64,000 nucleotides of DNA from Allostella vacuolata (GTDB lineage: Bacteria > Pseudomonadota > Alphaproteobacteria > ATCC43930 > Allostellaceae), in the NCBI GenBank assembly GCA_006739055.1, contig AP019702.1, forward strand, positions 3,559,388 to 3,623,387, given 5' to 3'. The stretch's first letter is position 1, and each line of letters begins with the position of its first letter. A program made the position numbers and the translations under genes. Positions 26,667 through 34,365 of this stretch are shown here, piece after piece. Under the pieces are notes generated by a model. That model did not search any database and was not told the origin of the DNA. It was given only the letters and a program-made list of their open reading frames with translations.

Positions 26667-28208
26667 TCAGCGGAACGAGAGCGCGGCCGGGCGCAGGTCC
26701 ATGTACTCGACCGGGGCCGCCTTCCACTGCACGTCGCGCCGCTTGCCGTAGAAGATGGCGAACTGATGCAGGACCGTCGCGACCGGGTCCTCCTGCTCGC
26801 TGATCTCGAGCATGCGCCGCCAGGTCTTCTGGCGCTCGGCGGTGTCGACGCTGGTCTCCAGCACCGCGCCCAGCGCGTTGAACTCCGCGTTGGTCCATTC
26901 CTTGTAGCCGCCCTGGACCGGGCCGCGGATGCCGTAGAGCCGCCAGGCGAGACCGACCGGGTCCGGGTAGGCCATCGTGTTGGACCAGTTGCGGATGCCG
27001 CGGGACGGTGTCTGCTCCAGCACCTGGGTCCAGTTCTCCTTCATCTGCAGGACGACGTTGAGGCCGACCGCCTTCCACATCTCGACGAGCGCCTGGGCGG
27101 TGGAGACCTCGTTGGCGTAGTAGTTGTTGAGCACCCGGAACTCGATCGCCTGGCCGGCATAGCCGGCCGCCTTCAGCAGCGCGCGGGCCGCCTCGGGGTC
27201 GTAGGCCGGCTCAGGCCAGTCGGCGAGGTAGAGCGGGCCGAAGGCCGGGAACTGGTTGCCGTGCGGCACCGGCACCCGGTTGCCCCACAGGGTCTCGACG
27301 ATCAGCTGGCGGTCGATCGCCAGACCGAGCGCGCGGCGCACGCGCGGGTCCTTCAGGACCGGGTTCTTCTGGTCGAACACCAGGACGCGGTTGTTGAGGA
27401 TCGGGCCGCCGGCGACCTCCAGGTCCGGCTGGCCGGAGACCTCGGCCAGCTGGTCGTAGGGCAGGTCGGTGACGATCTGGAAGCGCCCGGTCTTCAGCCC
27501 GTTGATGCGCCCGGCCACTTCCGGGGCGACCGAGAAGCGGACCGAGCGCGCGGTCGGCCGGCCACGCCAGTAGGCGTCATGGGCGGCCAGCTGGACATAG
27601 TCGTTGTCGCGGGCGTCGGCGACCTTGTATGGCCCGGTGCCGATGGCGGCCCGGCCCCAGGCCTGGAAGTCCGGCGCCGCCAGGTACGCGCGGCGGTTCA
27701 CGATCTGCGAGGGGAACATCGCCAGCCGCTGTTCCAGCAGCGCGTCCGGCCCGCGGCTGACGAAGCGCACCGTCCGCGGCCCGGTCGCCTGGACGCTCTC
27801 CAGGTTGCCGAGGAACGGCCGGGTCTGGCCCCACAGGGGGGCGCCCTCGGCGGCCATGCGCTCCGGCCCGAAGGTGAAGACCACGTCATCCGTCGTCAGC
27901 AGGTCGCCATTATGGAAGCGCACGCCCTCGCGCAGCGTCACGTCGAGGGTGCGGGAGTCGACCCGCTTCCATTCCGTGGCGAGCCCGGGGACCAGCGCGA
28001 AATTGGCGTCGAAGTCGATCGCGATCAGGGTGTCGAAGATGTTGTGGTTGACCCGCCAGGCGACGTTGCTGAAGGCGTGCGCCGGGTCGAACAGGGCGGG
28101 GTTGGCCTGCACCCCGATATGCAGGGCGGGGCGGGAATCGGTCTGGGCGGCGGCGGGCGGCACGAGGGCCGCGGTTGCCGCCAGCAGGGCGAGGAGGCGA
28201 GCGCGCAT
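26667..28208 (-). CDS. ABC transporter substrate-binding protein, family 5 (copy 2)
   Basis: A 513-residue paralogue of the preceding protein. The signal peptide is MRARLLALLAATAALVPPAA to AAQ; the mature start RPALHIGVQANPALFDPAHA parallels copy 1. VRFHNGDLLTTDDVVFTFGPERM and VLVFDQKNPVLKDPRVRRAL align with the other copy without large gaps. Start ATG 28208 has GGAG 10 bases upstream. Both copies end at matching residues (AALSFR and ANLTFR), so this is whole-gene duplication followed by divergence. It probably allows recognition of two related ligands by one membrane complex encoded elsewhere. Confidence 0.88.
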   Translation of the reverse strand: MRARLLALLAATAALVPPAAAQTDSRPALHIGVQANPALFDPAHAFSNVAWRVNHNIFDTLIAIDFDANFALVPGLATEWKRVDSRTLDVTLREGVRFHNGDLLTTDDVVFTFGPERMAAEGAPLWGQTRPFLGNLESVQATGPRTVRFVSRGPDALLEQRLAMFPSQIVNRRAYLAAPDFQAWGRAAIGTGPYKVADARDNDYVQLAAHDAYWRGRPTARSVRFSVAPEVAGRINGLKTGRFQIVTDLPYDQLAEVSGQPDLEVAGGPILNNRVLVFDQKNPVLKDPRVRRALGLAIDRQLIVETLWGNRVPVPHGNQFPAFGPLYLADWPEPAYDPEAARALLKAAGYAGQAIEFRVLNNYYANEVSTAQALVEMWKAVGLNVVLQMKENWTQVLEQTPSRGIRNWSNTMAYPDPVGLAWRLYGIRGPVQGGYKEWTNAEFNALGAVLETSVDTAERQKTWRRMLEISEQEDPVATVLHQFAIFYGKRRDVQWKAAPVEYMDLRPAALSFR

Positions 28209-28368
28209 CGTCTGCTCCGGGTGGGGTTGCGAGGGCGCGGACGCTGCCCGGCTTGCATGACGAACGTGCGGTCCGTCCGATGACGGCCTCACGGCCGATG
28301 CGACGGTGGGCAAGCCTCGTGTCCTTTGGCATCATGGACGGCCGAGCAACGAGACCCGGTGCCCCTTC

Positions 28369-29034
28369 ATGTCCGCCCGCCTGCTGCAGATGACCGAGCA
28401 CCTCCGGGACTATCTCCTGTCCGTTTCGCTGCGCGAGACCGCGGTGCAGCGCGAGCTGCGCGAGGCGACGCTGGCGGTGCGCGGCGCGATGATGCAGATC
28501 TCGCCCGAGCAGGGGCAGTTCATGGCCCTGCTGGTGGAGCTGACCGGGGCGCGGCGGGCGATCGAGATCGGCACCTTCACCGGCTACAGCGCGCTGACCG
28601 TGGCGCTGGCCCTGCCTGCCGGCGGCAGGCTGGTCTGCTGCGACGTCAGCGCGGAATGGACCGCGATCGGCCGCCGCCACTGGGAAAAGGCCGGCGTCGC
28701 CGACCGCATCGACCTGCGCCTCGGCCCGGCGGCGGAGACGCTCGACCAGATGCTGGGGCAGGGTCTCGGCGGCGACTTCGACCTCGCCTTCATCGATGCG
28801 GACAAGGCGAACTACGACGCCTATTACGAACGCTGCCTGCTGCTGCTGCGGCCGGGCGGGCTGATCCTGATCGACAATGTCCTGTGGAGCGGCGCCGTCG
28901 CCGACCCGGCCAGGACCGACCCCGACACCACGGCGCTGCGCGCGCTCAACGCCAAGCTCCACGACGACCCGCGCATCACCCTCGCCATGCTGCCCGTGGG
29001 CGACGGGCTGACGCTCGCCCGCAAGCGCGCCTGA
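28369..29034 (+). CDS. Class I SAM-dependent O-methyltransferase
   Basis: A 221-residue member of the caffeoyl-CoA O-methyltransferase-like family (COG4122). SAM motif I is IEIGTFTGYSALTVALALP, the metal-binding loop is LAFIDADKANYDAYYE, and GGLILIDNVLWSG follows. Relatives methylate catechol hydroxyls using a divalent metal. Start taken at 28369; an upstream ATG at 28306 would add a non-conserved tail. It is the first gene of a co-directional run into the nitrile hydratase operon (16 bases to the next gene), though a link between methylation and nitrile hydration is not known. Confidence 0.87.
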   Translation: MSARLLQMTEHLRDYLLSVSLRETAVQRELREATLAVRGAMMQISPEQGQFMALLVELTGARRAIEIGTFTGYSALTVALALPAGGRLVCCDVSAEWTAIGRRHWEKAGVADRIDLRLGPAAETLDQMLGQGLGGDFDLAFIDADKANYDAYYERCLLLLRPGGLILIDNVLWSGAVADPARTDPDTTALRALNAKLHDDPRITLAMLPVGDGLTLARKRA

Positions 29035-29050
29035 AGGAGCACCCCGCCCC

Positions 29051-29245
29051 ATGTTCCGCTACGACATCGAGATCGAGGCCGCCTGCCTGCGCGCCGCCGC
29101 CACCGCGATGGCCGCCCCCAATTACCAGGGCGACCCGGCCGACCCGGCGGCGATCGCCCGGCTGGCGAAGCAGATCCTCGCCGCCTACTACACCGATGCC
29201 GCCGACGGCGAGATGCCGGCGCCGAGCATGCCCGACGTGATCTGA
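29051..29245 (+). CDS. Small hypothetical protein upstream of nitrile hydratase
   Basis: A 64-residue protein I do not recognise. It has a good ribosome site (AAGGAG) before its ATG. It lies 16 bases after the methyltransferase and 22 bases before the nitrile hydratase alpha gene, with codon use like its neighbours, so it is very likely real. It is mainly helical by inspection ([34 protein letters not shown]), with no Cys and no membrane segment. A role in nitrile hydratase assembly is possible but rests only on position. Confidence 0.7.
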   Translation: MFRYDIEIEAACLRAAATAMAAPNYQGDPADPAAIARLAKQILAAYYTDAADGEMPAPSMPDVI

Positions 29246-29267
29246 AGCCGAACCGGGAGGAACGGCC

Positions 29268-29951
29268 ATGAGCAGCCACCACCACGACCATCATCATGGG
29301 CACGACCATCATCATGGGCACGACCATCATCATGGGCATGGGCACGACCATGGCGAGGAGCAGCACTGGACCGAGGTCGAGCTGCGGGTGAAGGCGCTCG
29401 AGTCCCTCCTGGTCGAGAAGGGCCTGGTCGACCCCGCGGCGCTCGAGGTGCTGATCCAGACCTACGAGACCAAGGTCGGCCCGCGCAACGGGGCCCGGGT
29501 CGTCGCCCGCGCCTGGACCGACCCCGCCTACAAGGCCCGCCTGCTGGCCGACGGCAGCGCCGCCATCGCCGAGCTCGGCTACACCGGCCGCCAGGGCGAG
29601 GACATGGTGGTGCTGGAGAACACCGACCAGGTGCATCACATGGTCGTCTGCACGCTGTGCTCCTGCTACCCCTGGCCGGTGCTGGGCCTGCCGCCGGCCT
29701 GGTACAAGGCCGCCCCCTATCGCGCGCGGGCGGTGCGCGAGCCGCGCGCGGTGCTGGCGGAGTTCGGCGTCCCGGTGCCGGACGAGCGCGAGGTCCGGGT
29801 GTGGGATTCGACGGCCGAGCTGCGCTACCTCGTGCTGCCGCAGCGCCCGCCCGGCACCGAGGGGCTGGACGAGGCGGCGCTGGCCGAACTGGTCACCCGG
29901 GATTCGATGATCGGGGTCGGCCAGCCGCGGCCCCCGGGAGAGACGCCATGA
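29268..29951 (+). CDS. nthA: Nitrile hydratase alpha subunit, cobalt type, with His-rich leader
   Basis: Metal-bearing subunit of nitrile hydratase, which converts nitriles to amides in the cytoplasm. The active-site motif [11 protein letters not shown] (Cys128, Cys131, Ser132, Cys133) has Thr-Leu and Tyr at the positions that mark cobalt rather than iron enzymes. The catalytic domain starts near residue 34 ([15 protein letters not shown]). Before it lies an extraordinary leader: 17 of residues 4-28 are His, in HHHGHD repeats, encoded by an 18-bp tandem DNA repeat. Normal alpha subunits lack this. It could store or load cobalt, like the His-rich tails of HypB, UreE or cobalt permeases. Its stop overlaps the beta gene start as ATGA. 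Confidence 0.92.
   Translation: MSSHHHDHHHGHDHHHGHDHHHGHGHDHGEEQHWTEVELRVKALESLLVEKGLVDPAALEVLIQTYETKVGPRNGARVVARAWTDPAYKARLLADGSAAIAELGYTGRQGEDMVVLENTDQVHHMVVCTLCSCYPWPVLGLPPAWYKAAPYRARAVREPRAVLAEFGVPVPDEREVRVWDSTAELRYLVLPQRPPGTEGLDEAALAELVTRDSMIGVGQPRPPGETP
29289..29338 (+). repeat. 18-bp in-frame tandem repeat encoding HHHGHD
   Basis: The unit CATCATCATGGGCACGAC occurs twice exactly (29289-29306, 29307-29324) and a third time in part to about 29338. It lies inside the nitrile hydratase alpha gene and keeps frame, so copy-number change by slippage would add or remove six residues (four His) each time. Confidence 0.85.
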
Positions 29952-30601
29952 ACGGCGCCCACGACCTGGGCGGGGTCGACGGCTTCGGCCCGGTGCTGCG
30001 GGAGGCGGACGAGCCCCTGTTCCACCACCCGTGGGAGCGGCGGGCCTTCGCCGTCACCCTGGCGGCCGGGATGCTGGGCCGCTGGAACATCGACATGGCC
30101 CGCTTCGCGCGCGAGGACACGAGCCCCGTCACCTACCTCAACGCCACCTACTACGAGCACTGGCTGCGCGGGCTGGAGCGGCTGCTGGTCGAGCGCGGCC
30201 TGGTCGGCGCGGCCGAGCTGGCGAGCGGCCGGGCCGAGGGGCCGGGGCCGGTCCCGGCCATGCCGGCCGAGCGGGTGCCGGCCGCCCTGGCGCGCGGCGG
30301 GTCGGCCATGCGCCCGGCGACCGGTCCGGCGAAGTTCCGCCCCGGCCAGGCGGTGCGGGTGCGCAACCTCCACCCGCGCGGCCATACCCGGATGCCGCGC
30401 TACTGCCGCGGCCAGGTCGGCACCATCGAGCGCGACCATGGGGTCTTCGTCTTCCCGGACACCAACGCGGCGGGCCGGGGCGAGGCGCCGCAGCGCTGCT
30501 ACGCCGTCGGCTTCGCGGCGCGGACGCTGTGGGGCCCGGAGGCATCGCCGGTCGACCGGGTGATGGTCGACCTGTGGGACGACTACCTGGAGGCCGCGTG
30601 A
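29948..30601 (+). CDS. nthB: Nitrile hydratase beta subunit
   Basis: A 217-residue partner of the alpha subunit. [16 protein letters not shown] is the conserved beta N-terminus; [21 protein letters not shown] and [18 protein letters not shown] follow. The C-terminal SH3-like domain has [23 protein letters not shown] and [18 protein letters not shown]. Length is typical. It starts within the alpha stop (ATGA), ensuring equal synthesis, and its own TGA shares one base with the ATG of the accessory protein. Confidence 0.93.
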   Translation: MNGAHDLGGVDGFGPVLREADEPLFHHPWERRAFAVTLAAGMLGRWNIDMARFAREDTSPVTYLNATYYEHWLRGLERLLVERGLVGAAELASGRAEGPGPVPAMPAERVPAALARGGSAMRPATGPAKFRPGQAVRVRNLHPRGHTRMPRYCRGQVGTIERDHGVFVFPDTNAAGRGEAPQRCYAVGFAARTLWGPEASPVDRVMVDLWDDYLEAA

Positions 30602-30969
30602 TGGCAGCCGACCTCAGCCAGTCCCCCGCCCTGCCGCGCGACGCGGACGGGCCGGTCTTCCGCGAACCCTGGGAGGCGGCGGCCTTCGCCATGGCGGTGC
30701 GCCTGCACGAGCAGGGCGTCTTCACCTGGACCGAATGGGCCGAGGCCCTGGCCGCGGAGATCACGGCCGCCCAGCGCCGGGGCGACCCGGATCTGGGCGA
30801 CACCTATTACCGCCACTGGCTGGCCGCGCTGGAGCGGCTGGTGGGCGCCAAGGGCGTCGTCACCCCGGCCGAGATGACGGCCCGGCGCGACGCCTGGGAC
30901 CGGGCGGTCCGCGCCACGCCGCACGGCCGGCCGATCGACCTGGCGCTGGGCCTGCGCCCGGAGGGGTGA
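30601..30969 (+). CDS. Nitrile hydratase accessory/activator protein
   Basis: A 122-residue homologue of the P14K-type activator and of the beta subunit N-terminal half (PVFREPWEAAAFAMAVRLHE, YYRHWLAALERLVGAKGV). In cobalt nitrile hydratases this small protein binds alpha and carries out self-subunit swapping that inserts cobalt and oxidises the active-site cysteines. Start ATG at 30601 overlaps the beta stop by one base (TGATG); a GTG three bases earlier is also possible. It ends the operon and is followed by a palindromic repeat element and then the P1B metal ATPase gene. Confidence 0.9.
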   Translation: MAADLSQSPALPRDADGPVFREPWEAAAFAMAVRLHEQGVFTWTEWAEALAAEITAAQRRGDPDLGDTYYRHWLAALERLVGAKGVVTPAEMTARRDAWDRAVRATPHGRPIDLALGLRPEG

Positions 30970-31018
30970 GTTTCCAACGGGCATGGAGCCGTGAAGGGCG
31001 CGCTGGACGTCGGAAAAA

Positions 31019-31118
31019 GCGTCCCTCGACCAGGCTCGGGATGAGGAAGTTTTTCTTTCTGCCACAAGCGCTTCTGCAGAGGGAGAGGCCCCTCATCCCG
31101 AGCCCGGTCGGGGGACGC
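31019..31118. repeat. Dispersed palindromic element, copy 1
   Basis: A 100-bp element with 28-base arms in inverted orientation (two mismatches) around a conserved, non-palindromic core of about 44 bases. The outer arm begins GCGTCCCTCGAC and continues GCTCGGGATGAGG. Two more copies lie at 37423-37521 and 47417-47515. It fills most of the 288-base gap between the nitrile hydratase operon and the metal ATPase gene. No coding capacity. It resembles REP/MITE-like elements. Confidence 0.9.
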
Positions 31119-31198
31119 TATGGCCGGTGGGCAGCGTCCGGCTTCTCTCCGGCCAACGCCGCGATCGGCAAACAGTCCCGGCGCCTGAACATTTCCGC

Positions 31199-31229
31199 TT
31201 GAACCTACAACCGCTGTAGCGCCCATCTT
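31199..31229 (+). promoter_or_regulatory. MerR-type metal-responsive promoter for the P1B ATPase
   Basis: TTGAAC (-35, 31199-31204) and CATCTT (-10, 31224-31229) are separated by 19 bases, the long spacing of MerR-activated promoters. The spacer contains the inverted repeat CTACA-N5-TGTAG (31205-31219), like operators of CadR/PbrR/ZntR regulators. It lies 29 bases before the ATPase ATG. No merR-like gene is in the window, so the activator would act from elsewhere. Confidence 0.65.
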
Positions 31230-31257
31230 CCCTGGCCTGAACCGGAAGGATCGGGCC

Positions 31258-33486
31258 ATGCAGACGACGACCACCGCCCCTCGCCCCGCCGAACCGCTGC
31301 ATTTCCGTGTCGAGGGCATGGATTGCGCCGGGTGCGCCCTCAAGATCGAGGGCGCGCTGTCGCGACTGCCGGGGGTGGAGGCGGTCGGCGTCGATGTCGG
31401 CCGCGGCACGGTGCGGGTCAGCCCGGGCGCCCGGCCGCCGGAGGCGGATGCGGTGATGAAGGCGATCCGCACGCTGGGCTACGGCGTCCGGCCCGCCGAT
31501 GGCATGGCCGCCGAAACCGCCCATTCCCCGGCATGCGGGCACGAGCACCATGATCATGCCCATGATCATGGGCATGGGCATGGGCACGGCCACACCCATG
31601 ACGACCCGGCCGACCGCGGCAAGCCCTGGTGGCGGACCGGCGGCGGCCGGCTGGTGATCGTGTCGGGCGCCCTGCTGGCGGCGGCGACGGTGGCGAGCTT
31701 CGTCCTGCCCGGGCTCGGCCCGTGGCCGTTCGTCCTGGCGACGCTGGTGGCGCTGGTTCCCGTCGCCCGGCGCGCCTTCGGGGCCGCCATGCTGGGCCAG
31801 GTCTTCACCATCGAGATGCTGATGACCGTCGCCGCCATCGGCGCGCTGGCGATCGACGCGGCCGAGGAGGCAGCCGTGGTCGTCTTCCTGTTCGCCGTGG
31901 GCGAGCTGCTGGAAGGGGTGGCCGCCGGCCGGGCCCGGCGCAGCATCGCCGCGCTCGCCGACCTGACGCCGCGCACCGCACGGATCGTCGAAGGCGAGCA
32001 GGTGCGCGAAGTGCCGGCCGACGCGCTGGTCCCGGGCCAGGTCGTGTTGGCCCGGCCGGGCGACCGCATCCCCTGCGACGGGCGCATCCTGGCCGGCACC
32101 TCCGAGATCGACGAATCCCCGGTCACCGGCGAATCCGTGCCGCGCGCCAAGGGGCCGGGCGACGACGTCTTCGCCGCCACCGTCAACCTGCAGGCAGCAC
32201 TGCGCATCGCAGTCACCCGCACGGCGGCCGACAACACCATCGCCCGCATCATCCGCCTGGTGGAGGATGCCCAGGCGTCCAAGGCGCCGGTGCAGCGCTT
32301 CATCGACCGCTTCTCGCGCATCTACATGCCGGCGGTCGTCCTGGTGGCGGCCCTGGTCGCGGTCGCGCCGCCGCTGCTGGCCGGGCAGCCATGGGACGTG
32401 TGGGTCTATCGCGCGCTGGCGCTCCTGCTGATCGCCTGCCCCTGCGCGCTGGTCATCTCCACCCCGGCCGCCATCGCCGCCGGCCTGGCGGCCGGCGCCC
32501 GGCGCGGCCTGCTGGTGAAGGGCGGCGGCGTGCTGGAGACGGTGGGCCGGCTGAAGACCATCGCCTTCGACAAGACCGGCACCCTGACCCGCGGCCAGCC
32601 GGCGGTGACCGACATCGTCGCCTTCGGTGCCCCGGCCGAAGAGGTGCTGCGCCTCGCCGCCGCGCTGGAGGGCGGATCGAGCCACCCGATCGCGCGTGCC
32701 ATCCTGGCCGAGGCGGCCCGGCGCGGCCTGGCCGTCCCCGCCCCGGGCGAGGTCGACACCATTCCCGGCCGCGGCATCCGCGGCACGGTCGAGGGCCGCG
32801 CGCTGCTCCTGACGGAGCCGCGCAGCGCCGGCCGGGCCGCGCCGATCGATGCGGCCGCCCAGGATGTCGTCCGTACGCTGGAGGAGGCCGGCAAGACCGT
32901 CGCCGTGCTGCACGCGGACGGCGTGGCGCTGGGCCTGGTCGCGGTGCGCGACGAGCCGCGGGCGGACGCCCGGGCGGCGCTGGCCCGGCTTTCCGCGCTC
33001 GGCATCCGCAGCGTCATGCTGACCGGCGACAATGCCCGCACCGCGGCCGCCATCGGCCGCGACCTCGGCATCGAGGCCCGGGCCGAGCTGCTGCCCGAGG
33101 ACAAGGCGCGCATCGTGGGCGAGCTGCGGGCATCTGGCGGCCGGGTCGGCAAGGTCGGCGACGGCATCAACGACGCACCGGCGCTGGCCGCAGCCGATGT
33201 CGGCATCGCCATGGGTGCGGGCACCGACGTCGCCATCGAGACCGCCGACGCCGCCCTGCTGCGCAACCATGTCGGCGGGGTGGCCGAGCTGGTGGTGCTG
33301 TCGCGCGCCACCATGGCCAACGTCCACGCCAACGTGGCCATCGCCCTCGGCTCCAAGGCACTGTTCCTGGTCACCACCGTGCTGGGCCTGACCGGCATGT
33401 GGATAGCGGTCCTGGCCGACACCGGCGCCACGGTGCTGGTGACGCTGAACGCGCTGCGGCTGCTGGGGGTCAAGCTGGATCGGTAG
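31258..33486 (+). CDS. P1B-type heavy-metal-transporting ATPase (Zn/Cd/Pb, possibly Co)
   Basis: A 742-residue inner-membrane efflux pump. Order: metal-binding domain with GMDCAGC (Cys23, Cys26); His-rich stretch CGHEHHDHAHDHGHGHGHGH (93-112); membrane segments; actuator SPVTGES; translocation CPC (394-396); phosphorylated DKTGT (Asp438); SHP (475-477); TGDN (589-592); GDGINDAP (634-641); and a final segment with DTGATVLVTLNALRLL, the P1B-2 signature. This predicts Zn2+/Cd2+/Pb2+ export. It sits 288 bases after a cobalt enzyme operon with its own promoter, so a role in disposing of excess metal is plausible but inferred. AAGGA lies about 9 bases before the ATG. Confidence 0.93.
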   Translation: MQTTTTAPRPAEPLHFRVEGMDCAGCALKIEGALSRLPGVEAVGVDVGRGTVRVSPGARPPEADAVMKAIRTLGYGVRPADGMAAETAHSPACGHEHHDHAHDHGHGHGHGHTHDDPADRGKPWWRTGGGRLVIVSGALLAAATVASFVLPGLGPWPFVLATLVALVPVARRAFGAAMLGQVFTIEMLMTVAAIGALAIDAAEEAAVVVFLFAVGELLEGVAAGRARRSIAALADLTPRTARIVEGEQVREVPADALVPGQVVLARPGDRIPCDGRILAGTSEIDESPVTGESVPRAKGPGDDVFAATVNLQAALRIAVTRTAADNTIARIIRLVEDAQASKAPVQRFIDRFSRIYMPAVVLVAALVAVAPPLLAGQPWDVWVYRALALLLIACPCALVISTPAAIAAGLAAGARRGLLVKGGGVLETVGRLKTIAFDKTGTLTRGQPAVTDIVAFGAPAEEVLRLAAALEGGSSHPIARAILAEAARRGLAVPAPGEVDTIPGRGIRGTVEGRALLLTEPRSAGRAAPIDAAAQDVVRTLEEAGKTVAVLHADGVALGLVAVRDEPRADARAALARLSALGIRSVMLTGDNARTAAAIGRDLGIEARAELLPEDKARIVGELRASGGRVGKVGDGINDAPALAAADVGIAMGAGTDVAIETADAALLRNHVGGVAELVVLSRATMANVHANVAIALGSKALFLVTTVLGLTGMWIAVLADTGATVLVTLNALRLLGVKLDR

Positions 33487-33495
33487 AAGGCGGCG

Positions 33496-34245
33496 CTACC
33501 GCCCGCCGGCCACGTCGAACAGCGCCCCCGTGACGTAGCTCGCCTCCTCCGACAGCAGCCACAGCACCGTCGCCGCCACCTCCTCCGGCGTGCCCGGCCG
33601 GCCGGCCGGGATCTGCGGGCCGAAGCCGGCGAGGAACGCGCGGCCGCCATGCACGTCGTGGATGTCGGTGGCGATGATGCCGGGGCGCACGGCGTTGACC
33701 CGGATGCCGTCCGGCGCCAGCTCGCGGGCGAGGCCGAGCGTCAGGCTGTCGATGGCGCCCTTGCTGGCGGCATAGTGCGTCTCCTCCGGCAGGCCGCCGG
33801 TGCGGGAGACGACCGAGGAGAGGTTGACGATCGCCCCGCCGCTGCCGCCGCGGCGCCGGGCCATGCGCCGGGCGGCCTCCGCGCTGGCGTGGAAGGTGCC
33901 GGCGACGTTGACCGCCAGCACCCGCTCGATCGCGCCCGGTGGGGCGTCCATCAGCGGGAACTTGCCGCCGATGATGCCGGCATTGTTGACGAGCCCGCCC
34001 GCCGGCCCCAGCGCCGCGTCGACCGCCGCGAACAGGCCGGCGACCGAGGCGGCATCCGCGATCTCGGCCGGGAACGCCTCCGCCACGCCGCCTGCGGCCC
34101 GGATGTCGGCCACCACGGCGGCGGCGGCATCGGCGGCGGCGCCATAGTGCACGGCCACCCGCCAGCCGGTGGCTCCCGCCCTCCGCGCGACCGCCGCGCC
34201 GATGCCGCGGCTGGCCCCCGTCACCACCAGAACCCTGCCCGTCAT
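33496..34245 (-). CDS. SDR-family oxidoreductase
   Basis: A 249-residue classical short-chain dehydrogenase, NADP-type by GASRGIGAAVARRAG. NNAG, the Ser of NLSSVVSRTGG and the catalytic YAASK are all present. The C-terminus SYVTGALFDVAGGR is standard. Similar to glucose/3-oxoacyl reductases without a specific substrate. Start ATG 34245 is fixed by GGGAGG 5-6 bases upstream. It is convergent with the ATPase, whose stop is 9 bases away, and divergent from the DUF169 gene. Confidence 0.88.
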   Translation of the reverse strand: MTGRVLVVTGASRGIGAAVARRAGATGWRVAVHYGAAADAAAAVVADIRAAGGVAEAFPAEIADAASVAGLFAAVDAALGPAGGLVNNAGIIGGKFPLMDAPPGAIERVLAVNVAGTFHASAEAARRMARRRGGSGGAIVNLSSVVSRTGGLPEETHYAASKGAIDSLTLGLARELAPDGIRVNAVRPGIIATDIHDVHGGRAFLAGFGPQIPAGRPGTPEEVAATVLWLLSEEASYVTGALFDVAGGR

Positions 34246-34365
34246 GCGCGCCTCCCGCCTCTCCTGCATCGCCTGCCCAGCATAGCCGATCCGCCGCCCG
34301 GAATATCGTCGCCGGCGCGCTGCGGACGGCGCAGAATGCCGGGCAAAGGGATGGAGGAAACCCCG

